Of a DNA stretch of 64,000 nt, positions 8,935-16,396 are shown piece by piece; positions within the stretch are counted from its first letter, which is position 1, and each line of letters starts with the position of its first letter. The notes beneath the pieces are model-generated. The model saw nothing but the letters and a program-made list of their open reading frames with translations, was not told the DNA's origin and made no database searches. The stretch spans positions 1,674,001-1,738,000 of the forward strand of contig NZ_CP119992.1 of NCBI RefSeq assembly GCF_029338575.1, given 5' to 3'. The DNA comes from Halomarina halobia (GTDB lineage: Archaea > Halobacteriota > Halobacteria > Halobacteriales > Haloarculaceae). The translations under genes were made by a program, and so were the position numbers.

Positions 8935-9393
8935 TCAGGGTTCGCGCGCGTCGTCGAGCCGACGGCGGGCGTCTCCCAGGTCGATCGGCCCCCACGCCTC
9001 GAGGTCGTAGCTCGCGTCGAGCAGGCGGGCGACCGCGGCGTCGTCCCCGTCGGCGAGCGCCCGGGCGGTCTCGGCGCGGAACCGCTCCTCGACGGTGCGC
9101 GCGACGGCGTCGCGGTCGGGCGAGCGGGGTTCCACGTCGAGGATGTGGGGGAGGTCCGCCGCGCCCTCGGGGAGGGCCGGGAACGCGGCGGGGCCGGGCA
9201 CCAGCCGGCCGTCGTGGGCGACGAGTTCGTAGTCGGCGAGCGCCCGCTCGATTATCCGCGCGTCGGGCGGGTCGGCGTCCCGCTTGAACGCGAGTTCCGC
9301 GAGCGCGCGGTCGAGTTCCTCGCGGGTGAGCGCGCCGAAGAGGTCGACGACGCCCGCGAGGTCGTCGCCGTCGAGGTCGATCGGGTCGCTCAC
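8935..9393 (-). CDS. Conserved haloarchaeal hypothetical protein (DUF7109-like)
   Basis: A 152-aa acidic, soluble, mostly helical protein beginning SDPIDLDGDDLAGVVDLFGALTREEL. This matches, by recall, a haloarchaea-restricted family (DUF7109) of unknown function. It starts with GTG at 9393 inside a GTGA overlap with the stop codon of the upstream GpgS-like glycosyltransferase gene, so the two are translationally coupled. An ATG-started reading of this frame would run back into the glycosyltransferase gene in the wrong frame. No catalytic motif is visible. Confidence 0.78.
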   Translation of the reverse strand: MSDPIDLDGDDLAGVVDLFGALTREELDRALAELAFKRDADPPDARIIERALADYELVAHDGRLVPGPAAFPALPEGAADLPHILDVEPRSPDRDAVARTVEERFRAETARALADGDDAAVARLLDASYDLEAWGPIDLGDARRRLDDAREP

Positions 9394-10484
9394 GCGACCC
9401 CCTCCAGGTCCTCGCGCGCCGCCTCGCTGACGGCCGCGGGCGCGATCGGCGCGTCGTCCCAGGCGGGGAGGCGGTCGTCCGCGCCCGGCGGGCGGACGGC
9501 GTCGGCGTAGGCCGCCACCTGCTCGCGCTCCTCTCCCCGATCGTAGTCGAGGCCGTTGAACGCGGCGTCCGCGGCGTACTGCTCGACGAGCGTCGCCGCG
9601 GCCTCGCGGTAGGTCCCGCGGAGCGCGTCGAACTCGGGTCGGACGCCGGCGTCGGCGAGCGCGTGGAGGAGCGCCGCGCCCACCTGCTCGCTCATGTCGC
9701 CCAGCCCGCTCGGGCCGGAGACGGCGCGGTGGTCGTGCTCGTGGACGCCGAGGTCGACCTGTGCGGTGCCGGCGAAGCCCGCCTCGCGGAAGGCGTCGCC
9801 GAGCGTGCCGACCTCGAGCCCCCAGCCGCGGGGGACCCGGAATCGCCGGACGAGCGACCCGCTGGCGGCGAACTCCCCGGAGAGGGCGTAGCGGAACGCG
9901 TCGAGATAGTCGACGAGCGGCGCGTCGTGGCGCTCGGCGAGCGCCCGGACGAGCGGCGCGTAGAACAGCCTGAAGAGTCGCCCGTAGAGGCGGTCGTTCT
10001 CGACGCGGGCGTAGTACCCCTTCGAGAAGTCGTGGCCGCGTTCGAGCGGGAAGAGCAGGCGGCGCACGTGGCGCTCGGAGTACCCCTTCGCGTCCGCGTC
10101 GTGGACGACGACGAACTGCTCGCTCGCGGCGGCGACCCCGAGCGCCAGCCAGACGTCCCGTCCCTTCCCCCGCGCCCCGTCGAGGCCGGCGTCGGCGAGC
10201 AGCGCCCCGACGCCCGGCCCGTCGCACCAGAGCACCTCGCAGGAGAGGTCGTATCCGGAGAGCCAGTCGCGGACCGCGCCGACGCGCCCCTCGCCCGCCC
10301 GGAGGGCGACGACGACGCGACCCGGGTCGAGCCGTTCGAGCGTCGCGAACGTGCGCTCGGCGGCGAGGCTGGCGTGCTCGCGCTCGGTCATCGGAACGAC
10401 CACCGCCGCCCGGTCCACGGGCGCGTCGGGGACGGGGTCGGCGAAGTCGTGGAGCGTCGTCACGCGCTCCTGTACGTATTCCAT
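9390..10484 (-). CDS. Glucosyl-3-phosphoglycerate synthase-like glycosyltransferase (GT81/GT2)
   Basis: A 364-aa GT-A fold enzyme resembling GpgS/mannosyl-3-phosphoglycerate synthase. Visible features are the metal-binding VVHDADAKGYSE, the segment FSKGYYARVENDRLYGRLFRLF, FRYALSGEFA and the acceptor-site block RGWGLEVGTLGDAF. GpgS transfers glucose from an NDP-sugar to 3-phosphoglycerate, the first step to glucosylglycerate, a compatible solute. No GpgP phosphatase gene is in this window. The start is ATG 10484, and the end overlaps the DUF7109-like gene by 4 bases. Other sugar donors or acceptors are possible. Confidence 0.82.
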   Translation of the reverse strand: MEYVQERVTTLHDFADPVPDAPVDRAAVVVPMTEREHASLAAERTFATLERLDPGRVVVALRAGEGRVGAVRDWLSGYDLSCEVLWCDGPGVGALLADAGLDGARGKGRDVWLALGVAAASEQFVVVHDADAKGYSERHVRRLLFPLERGHDFSKGYYARVENDRLYGRLFRLFYAPLVRALAERHDAPLVDYLDAFRYALSGEFAASGSLVRRFRVPRGWGLEVGTLGDAFREAGFAGTAQVDLGVHEHDHRAVSGPSGLGDMSEQVGAALLHALADAGVRPEFDALRGTYREAAATLVEQYAADAAFNGLDYDRGEEREQVAAYADAVRPPGADDRLPAWDDAPIAPAAVSEAAREDLEGVA

Positions 10485-10538
10485 CGGAAGTGGATCGGAG
10501 CCGCCGACCCAAAAGTTCCGTCGTGTCGCTCCGAGCGG

Positions 10539-11771
10539 TCAGTGCTTGACCGGAGCGCCCGTCGCCGGGAGTCGCCCGTCGGCGTAGAGGCCGAACAACC
10601 CTCCCATCGCGAGCAGGAGGACGAGCGCGGCACCCCGCGTGAGCGGGTCCCAGCCGAACCCCGCGTCCCGGACGACGCCGAAGGCGATCGACCCGCCCGC
10701 CTGCGGGAGCATCATCGTCCCGCTGAAGACGGCGTACGTGCTCGCGCGGTGCTGGTCGGGCACCGACCCGAGGATGTAGGTGTCCGTCGCCGGGAAGAGG
10801 CAGTGGACGACGAAGCCGACGACCGCTGTAAGGGCGACGACGGCGACCAGCCCCGAGACGCTCGTGAGCGCGAGCAGCGAGAGCGCGAACGCGACCGAGA
10901 TGCCGATGATGAACGGCACCGTCGGGAGTCGCTCGGCGAGATCCCCGCCCACGACGAACGCGGGGATGCCCGACGCGAACAGCACGGTGAGCAGCGCGTT
11001 CGCCATCGGCTCGGAGAGCGACTTCGCCTGCATCATGTAGATGACGTAGAAGTTGAACACGCCGTTCCAGACGAAGCCCGTGAGGCTGACGAAGGCGATA
11101 CCCGCGACGATGATGCGCCACTGCGCGCGCGCCGCCCCGAGGAGGTCGCGGTCGGCCCTCCCCGCCTCGGGCAGGGCCGTCCGCCGCCCCACGAGGTAGA
11201 TGGCGACGGTGACGGCGGCGGTGACGGCGGCGATGACGTAGAAGGTCGCCCGCCACGATCCGAACGCGAGGACCGCGATGACGAACGGCGCGGCCCCGAC
11301 GGCGGCGAACTGGCTCGCCGCGCCGTGGACGCCGAGGACGCGACCGACCCGACGCGGGAAGAGTTCGCTCAGCAGCGGCCCGGCGGCGATGAAGTACGGG
11401 CCGCTCGCGAGCCCCATGCAGAACGCGCCGACCATGATGACCCGCACGGAGGGCGCGACGGCGGCGAGCAGCGCCGATCCGGTGAGCAGGACGCCCGACC
11501 CGACGACGACGGTCATCCGGGAGGTCTTCGTGAGGAGGTACCCTGCCGGAAACCTGGGGCTCGCGCTCCCGAACCACGCCAGAGCCGTGATGATGCCGAG
11601 CGTCGCCTCCGTGACGCCGAACGTCTGCTGGAGGGGGACGAGGAGCGGGGCGTAGATGACCCGGGCGAGGTTCACGAGAAAGACCATCGCGCACAGCGAC
11701 CCGAACAACTGACGACGAGACACACCTCCGAGTTCCGCCCGGATCCGTTCAAACCTTCCGGAAGCGGGCAC
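10539..11771 (-). CDS. MFS transporter
   Basis: A 410-aa major facilitator with about 12 hydrophobic helices and the cytoplasmic loop SRMTVVVGSG after helix 2 in place of the usual GxxxDRxGRR loop. It resembles haloarchaeal nitrate/oxalate-formate-type MFS carriers in layout (LVPLQQTFGVTEATLGIITA in helix 1-2). The substrate cannot be assigned. The start is a GTG at 11771. The in-frame ATG 27 codons later (MVFLVNLAR) would remove part of the amphipathic N-terminus and is less likely. The previous gene on this strand ends 58 bases upstream. Confidence 0.85.
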   Translation of the reverse strand: MPASGRFERIRAELGGVSRRQLFGSLCAMVFLVNLARVIYAPLLVPLQQTFGVTEATLGIITALAWFGSASPRFPAGYLLTKTSRMTVVVGSGVLLTGSALLAAVAPSVRVIMVGAFCMGLASGPYFIAAGPLLSELFPRRVGRVLGVHGAASQFAAVGAAPFVIAVLAFGSWRATFYVIAAVTAAVTVAIYLVGRRTALPEAGRADRDLLGAARAQWRIIVAGIAFVSLTGFVWNGVFNFYVIYMMQAKSLSEPMANALLTVLFASGIPAFVVGGDLAERLPTVPFIIGISVAFALSLLALTSVSGLVAVVALTAVVGFVVHCLFPATDTYILGSVPDQHRASTYAVFSGTMMLPQAGGSIAFGVVRDAGFGWDPLTRGAALVLLLAMGGLFGLYADGRLPATGAPVKH

Positions 11772-11829
11772 TACCTACCGGAATCCGCGCCAGCGCGTGT
11801 CACGGATCGGCGGTCGAGTGCTACTCCCG

Positions 11830-12939
11830 CTACTCCCGGACGATCGCCCCGTCGAGGTACGCCCGCGTCCTGTCGGTCGTCGCCGCCATCCGCTTCAGGT
11901 AGGTGACGACGCGCTCGCCGTCCTCGACGGCGTCCGCCTCGACGACGACGTGGATGCCCTGCTCCCGGAGGTGCGCGAGCAGCGCCTCGACGACGGCCGG
12001 CGGCCCCCGGACGGTGTGGCGCTGGCCCGCGAGATCGCCGTCGGCCACCGCCTCGAACGTCTCGGCCATCGGTTCGAGGATCGCCTCGCCGACCGCCCGG
12101 GCGCGCTCGGCGCGCGTCGGCGCGTCCTCGCCCCACTCCACCGACTGGAACGCCTCCCGGACGAGCCGCCGGAACACGAAGTCCCGGCCGTAGTCGAAGG
12201 GGACGGAGAAGGCGTACGCCAGGTCGCCGCGGTTGGCCGCGCTCGTCGTGTACTTGAGCAGCCTCGAGCCGTCGAGCGACTTCGTCACCACCCCCTCGCG
12301 ACCCTCGGCGTCGAGGCGGTCGACGATCGAGCGGAGTTCGGCGGCCGACCCCTCCGGACGGTACGTCCCGAACTGCCGGACCGAGGGCAGGTCGAACGCC
12401 GCACAGCGCTCCCGGCGCTCCGCGACGGGGAGGGGCGCGCCGGTCGTTCGGTCCCGGACGTCGAACACCCGGAAGGCGAGCGATTCGACCTCCGGGTAGT
12501 CGTGGGTGGTGTAGGGGTTCTCGGGGCCGATCGCCTCCGCGCAGAGCATCGACTCGGGGTGCGCGTCGAAGTACGCCTCGACGGGGAGCCGATCCCGCGC
12601 CGCCCACGTCGTGAACGGGCAGAGCAGCCCGCCGCGCGTGAACGCGAGGACGTCCCCCTCGACGCGGACGACCCGGACGTTGTAGCCGTTCAGCTTCTCC
12701 TCGACGACGAACGGGCCGTCGAAGTGCCGGGGGACTCCCTCCCCGAGGACGAACGTCCGGGGCACCTTCGGGAACCCCCGAATCACGACGCCGTCGAGGA
12801 GCGCGGTCCCGCGTTCGAGCGACCCCCGGGCGTCCGGGAGCGCGCGGTAGCGCCGCCCCTCGTAGACCCGATCCTGGAAGTGCTCGGCGAGCGCCTCGAA
12901 GTCAGCACGAGACACCCCCAACGACTCGTGGTAACTCAT
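11830..12939 (-). CDS. Archaeal RNA ligase (ATP), Rnl3/Pab1020-type
   Basis: A 369-aa nucleotidyltransferase-fold RNA ligase. Motif I is EEKLNGYN with the adenylated lysine at K82. Later motifs include FTRGG, MLCAEAIGPENPY, EGVVTKS and the closing LLKYTTS lysine motif. Archaeal relatives from Pyrococcus and Methanothermobacter circularise single-stranded RNA through an adenylated intermediate. The ATG at 12939 is chosen because the conserved fold begins there. A 40-residue extension in the same frame runs into the intergenic region and looks random. It is divergently transcribed from the RNA ligase partner gene at 13058 across 118 bases. Confidence 0.93.
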   Translation of the reverse strand: MSYHESLGVSRADFEALAEHFQDRVYEGRRYRALPDARGSLERGTALLDGVVIRGFPKVPRTFVLGEGVPRHFDGPFVVEEKLNGYNVRVVRVEGDVLAFTRGGLLCPFTTWAARDRLPVEAYFDAHPESMLCAEAIGPENPYTTHDYPEVESLAFRVFDVRDRTTGAPLPVAERRERCAAFDLPSVRQFGTYRPEGSAAELRSIVDRLDAEGREGVVTKSLDGSRLLKYTTSAANRGDLAYAFSVPFDYGRDFVFRRLVREAFQSVEWGEDAPTRAERARAVGEAILEPMAETFEAVADGDLAGQRHTVRGPPAVVEALLAHLREQGIHVVVEADAVEDGERVVTYLKRMAATTDRTRAYLDGAIVRE

Positions 12940-13057
12940 GGCACGAACGTACCGCCCGCAGGGACAAAAGCGAGTCGTCGGCGAGTGCGGCGCGCCGGCC
13001 ACGTCCGCCTCGCCGCGGGTATGATATATCTCCCCGGGACGCGAACGGGTACCACGC

Positions 13058-13711
13058 ATGGCCGACTACCCGCTCAGACAGCGATTCGTGCTGGATACGT
13101 CGGCGTTCCTCACCAACGAGATCCGGCGGGAGGACGAGACGCTCGCGGAGGCGCTCGACCGCCTGCTCGACGCCGTCGCGGCGGCGAAGCTGACGCTCAA
13201 CATCTCCTGTTACATGCCGCCGTCGATCCACCGCGAACTGACGACCATCCTCGCGGACCGCGACGTGTCCGACGAGACGATCTCGAAGCTCAACACCTGG
13301 GTCATCCGGAAGAACCCCGCGCGCTACGAGGTGTCGGTCCCCGCGGAGATCGTCTACCGGTTCGTAGAGGAGATGAACGACCGCGTGGACCGCGGCCTGC
13401 GCGTCTCCGAGGAGGCCGTCCGTCGCGCCGAACGGGCCCGCGCGGAGACCGTCGAGGATCACGACTACATGACCGGCGTGGACATCGTCATCTCGGACCT
13501 CCGCGAGAAGTACCGGGGGGCCCTGCGGCGGGGCGTCCTCGACTCACGGGAGGACTTCGACCTGCTCATCCTCGCGCGCGAACTCGACGCGGGCGTCGTC
13601 ACCGAGGACCAGGGCATCATCAACTGGGCCGAGGAACTCGGCCTGCGCTACCTCCGCGGCCGGGAGTTCCCCGCGCTGCTGGAGGAGTACCTCCGGGCGG
13701 TCGACCGCTGA
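13058..13711 (+). CDS. RNA ligase partner protein / HARP (PIN-domain protein-only RNase P homologue)
   Basis: A 217-aa PIN-like nuclease of the RNA ligase partner family (UPF0278, TIGR03875), now known as HARP, homologues of Aquifex RNase P. It shows the PIN aspartate in FVLDTSAFL, the helical insertion [15 protein letters not shown] and the acidic active-site end [17 protein letters not shown]. Aquifex HARP removes 5' leaders from tRNA. Published work in Haloferax found HARP active but not the main RNase P. Its divergent pairing with the RNA ligase gene suggests both act on one RNA pathway. A GATATAT box at 13023-13029 lies 28 bases before the ATG, indicating a leaderless transcript. Confidence 0.93.
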   Translation: MADYPLRQRFVLDTSAFLTNEIRREDETLAEALDRLLDAVAAAKLTLNISCYMPPSIHRELTTILADRDVSDETISKLNTWVIRKNPARYEVSVPAEIVYRFVEEMNDRVDRGLRVSEEAVRRAERARAETVEDHDYMTGVDIVISDLREKYRGALRRGVLDSREDFDLLILARELDAGVVTEDQGIINWAEELGLRYLRGREFPALLEEYLRAVDR

Positions 13712-13718
13712 GCGGGAA

Positions 13719-14810
13719 CTACTCGAACGTTCGGTCGAACGCCCGCGCGCCCATCGGCTCGAACGTCCCGGCGGCGAGGTTCTCCTCGAGGTGGTCGGGA
13801 TCGCTCATCCCCACGAGCGAGCAGGTGACGCCGGGCGCGCTCCGCGCGAAGTTGATCGCGCGCTGGGCGGGCGTCTCCCCCGCGAGCTTCGCGTCGACGG
13901 CGTCGGGGATCGCCCCCTCGCGCGCGAGCTCCCCCTGCCCGAGCGACGCGCTGGTGAAGACGTTCAGGCCCGCCTCGTGGGCGAACCGGAGGGCGCTCTG
14001 GCGCCCCTCGACCGACTCGTGGGCCTCGACGGTGAACGCGTCCGCCATGTGGACGTTGAACGGGAGTTGGATCGCGCGGAGGTGCGTCGCCGCCGTCCCC
14101 GCCGCGTCGGAGGCGGCGCGGGCGCGGTTCACCACCTCGGCCAGCGACAGGTACGCGTCGTGGTCGGGCGGAACGCGGAAGCACTGCCAGGTGGCGACGC
14201 CGTAGTGGCGGACGTCGCCCGCGGCCGCGCGGTTCTCCAGCAGGGTGAACGCCTCCTCGAGCCGATCGTAGACCGCCTCGCGGGAGTTCTCCTCCAACTG
14301 CGTCTCCGGATTGTGGACGTAGTAGAGATCGATCGTGTCGACGTCGAGGTTGGAGAGCGATCGGTCGAGCTGATCGTCGAGAAAGCCCGGCGCGATGCAG
14401 TGGATGCCCCGTGCGAGGTCGTCGGGATCGACGATCCCCCTGTCGACGTACTGCTCGCGTACGTACGCGGCGGGGTCGGCGGGACGGCCGTGGTCGAAGG
14501 GGACGAACCCACCCTTCGTCGCGAGCAGGACGGCCTCGCGGTCCACGTCGGCGTCGGCCAGCGCGCGACCCACCACTCGCTCGGAGCGCTGGGCGCGGTA
14601 GTTGATCGCCGTGTCGACGACGTTGATGCCGCTCTCGAGCGCGCGCACGGTCGTGTCGTGGTACGACTCGTCGACGGCGTCCGTCGGGTCGCCGAGGTAG
14701 GTGCCGAGGCCGACGCTCGACACCACGCCGTCGCCGAACCGGCGGAAATAGGTGCGGGCGAACCCGTCGAACGCGTCGCGATACGCCCACGTGCCGTTCT
14801 TCGTGGCCAT
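13719..14810 (-). CDS. Aldo/keto reductase
   Basis: A 363-aa TIM-barrel aldo/keto reductase. The catalytic tetrad is visible as D66 (VVDTAINYR), Y71, K99 (LLATKGG) and the His in YYVHNPE. A longer loop region around residues 105-140 and an N-terminal extension of about 25 residues distinguish it from the minimal ~320-aa enzymes. It probably reduces a carbonyl compound with NADPH, substrate unknown. It converges with HARP, the two stop codons lying 7 bases apart. Confidence 0.9.
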   Translation of the reverse strand: MATKNGTWAYRDAFDGFARTYFRRFGDGVVSSVGLGTYLGDPTDAVDESYHDTTVRALESGINVVDTAINYRAQRSERVVGRALADADVDREAVLLATKGGFVPFDHGRPADPAAYVREQYVDRGIVDPDDLARGIHCIAPGFLDDQLDRSLSNLDVDTIDLYYVHNPETQLEENSREAVYDRLEEAFTLLENRAAAGDVRHYGVATWQCFRVPPDHDAYLSLAEVVNRARAASDAAGTAATHLRAIQLPFNVHMADAFTVEAHESVEGRQSALRFAHEAGLNVFTSASLGQGELAREGAIPDAVDAKLAGETPAQRAINFARSAPGVTCSLVGMSDPDHLEENLAAGTFEPMGARAFDRTFE

Positions 14811-14849
14811 ACCTCCCCTTCCCGTCCGAGCGCCTTAGGTGGGGACCAC

Positions 14850-15743
14850 TCAGTCGGGGGGCTCGCCGGCCAGATAGGCCTCGATCGCGGCGCGGTACCC
14901 CTCCCGGTAGGTCGGGTAGGTGAACTCATAGCCCAGCTCGCGCAGGCGGTCGTTCGAGCAGCGCTTGCTCGTGAGGATCCGCCGCCGCGCCGCCGCAGAG
15001 AGGTCGTCGGCCGCCAGGCGCTCCTCCTTCGTCCGCTTCGGCGGGCGCTCGACGCCGCACTGGTCGGCGAGCCAGTCCGCGAACTCCCACTTCGGGGCGG
15101 GTTCGTCGTCCGCGGCGAGCAGCAGGTCGTCCGGCGGGCGCTCCTCCAGTACGAACCGGAGGACGCCCGCCGCGTCGTCGCGGTGGATCATGTTCAGGTA
15201 CCCCTCGGTGACCGGCCCCTCGAGGTACCGGCGGAGGCGGTAGCGGCCGGGGCCGTACAGCCCCGCGAAGCGGACGACCGTCCCGTCGATCCCCCGCTCT
15301 GCGGCCTCCTCGCGGGCGACCCGCTCGGCCGCCGCCAGCACGCGCGTCTTCTCGGTCGTCGGGTCGATCCGCGTCCCCTCGTCGACCCAGTCGCCGCCGT
15401 GATCGCCGTAGACGCCCGTGCTGGAGGTGTAGAGAAGGCGCTCCGGCGGGTCCTCGCGCGCGGCGAAGTGCTCGACGACCGTCCGCAACCCGTCCACGAA
15501 CACCCGCCGGGCGGCGTCGGCGTCGCGGCCGCCGGAACTGGCCGCGAAGACGACGGCGTCGACGTCGGGGACCGACGCGAGCGACTCGGCGTCGGTCACG
15601 TCCGCCCGCACGGCGGCCGCCCCGGTCGCCTCGACCGCGGCCAGCCCGTCGTCGGAGCGTCGGACGCCCGTCACGTCGTGGCCGTCCAGTCGACGACAGA
15701 GTTCGAGGCCGACGTAGCCACAGCCGAGGATGACAGTTCTCAC
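14850..15743 (-). CDS. NAD-dependent epimerase/dehydratase family protein (YfcH/YeeZ-like SDR)
   Basis: A 297-aa extended short-chain dehydrogenase-like protein. It opens with RTVILGCGYVG, the NAD(P)-binding GxGxxG. The central LLYTSSTGVYGDHGG and VVRFAGLYGPGR blocks are characteristic of the YfcH/YeeZ-like subgroup, and no clear catalytic YxxxK is seen, as in that subgroup. The reaction is unknown. The start is GTG at 15743, again lying in the gene-proximal GTGAGAACTG of the tandem hairpin repeat found also at the FAD oxidoreductase gene. The 11-residue in-frame upstream extension simply translates the repeat. Confidence 0.88.
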   Translation of the reverse strand: MRTVILGCGYVGLELCRRLDGHDVTGVRRSDDGLAAVEATGAAAVRADVTDAESLASVPDVDAVVFAASSGGRDADAARRVFVDGLRTVVEHFAAREDPPERLLYTSSTGVYGDHGGDWVDEGTRIDPTTEKTRVLAAAERVAREEAAERGIDGTVVRFAGLYGPGRYRLRRYLEGPVTEGYLNMIHRDDAAGVLRFVLEERPPDDLLLAADDEPAPKWEFADWLADQCGVERPPKRTKEERLAADDLSAAARRRILTSKRCSNDRLRELGYEFTYPTYREGYRAAIEAYLAGEPPD

Positions 15744-15926
15744 TGGCGACCCCCGGCCGCGTCTCGGCGCGGCCATACACCGGAGCCGGGGCGGACGGCA
15801 GTTCTCACCGGCGACCCTCCGTCATCTCCCGGGATGACGGATCACCGGAGCCGGGGCGGACGACAGTTCTCACCGACGACCCCCGGCCGCGTCTCGGCGC
15901 GGCCGTACACCGGAGTCGAGGGGGTA
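15732..15926. repeat. Three-unit tandem hairpin repeat (A-B-A) carrying GTGAGAACTG, copy 2
   Basis: Units of about 65 bp begin near 15732, 15797 and 15862. The order of hairpins (A, B, A) and nearly every base match the array at 5709-5921. Differences include CGGAGCC in place of CGGAACC and a few point changes. On the minus strand each unit ends with a GTGAGAACTG-type sequence, and the last one starts the epimerase gene. The array fills the space between that gene and the DUF5791-like gene. Confidence 0.85.
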
Positions 15927-15935
15927 TACGGGGAC

Positions 15936-16364
15936 TCACGGCTTGCGCCTCTCGATGGCCTGCTGGACGAGGGCGAGTTCCGAGAGCGTCATCGGGAAGC
16001 GGCCCTCGATCTTCTGCTGGATCTCCTTGGCCTCCAGCTCGCCGTCGAGTTCGCTCTCCAGCGTCTCGACGTCGAGGACGGCGATCGACATCCCCATCAT
16101 GAGGTCGTCGAGCACCTCCATGCGGATGGCGGACGCGTCGGGCGCGTCCGCCGGGAGGGCGAGGATGGCCGCCGCCTCTTCCAGCGTGAGGTCGGGCGAA
16201 CCGCCCGCGGCGAGCGCGTCGACCGCCTCGCGGGGGACGCCCGCCTCCCGCGCGGCCTCGGCCGCGCCGACCGTCTCGACAGTCTCGCGCAGGCGGTCGT
16301 CGTAGCGGGCGCGCAACTCCTCCGGCGTGAGCGCGCCGGGGTCGTCAGCGACGTTCTGGAGCAT
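15936..16364 (-). CDS. DUF5791 family protein
   Basis: A 142-aa haloarchaeal protein recalled as DUF5791. It begins MLQNVADDPGALTPEELRARYDDRL and has a helical, acidic body with a methionine-rich MEVLDDLMMGMSIAVLDVETL segment, then LELEAKEIQQKIEG-like helices and a basic end. The function is unknown. The ATG at 16364 matches the family start. The 12-residue upstream extension in frame is arginine-rich and sits in the intergenic region. It lies between the epimerase and the pilus-like locus on the same strand. Confidence 0.8.
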   Translation of the reverse strand: MLQNVADDPGALTPEELRARYDDRLRETVETVGAAEAAREAGVPREAVDALAAGGSPDLTLEEAAAILALPADAPDASAIRMEVLDDLMMGMSIAVLDVETLESELDGELEAKEIQQKIEGRFPMTLSELALVQQAIERRKP

Positions 16365-16396
16365 GGTCCCCCTTCGCCGGCGCGGCATAAGTGCGT

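Noticed and set aside
8935..11694. One 919-residue protein on the minus strand
   Set aside because: The frame runs through the MFS and glycosyltransferase genes in the wrong frame with Arg/Pro-rich sequence; only its last 152 codons are protein-like and start at their own GTG.
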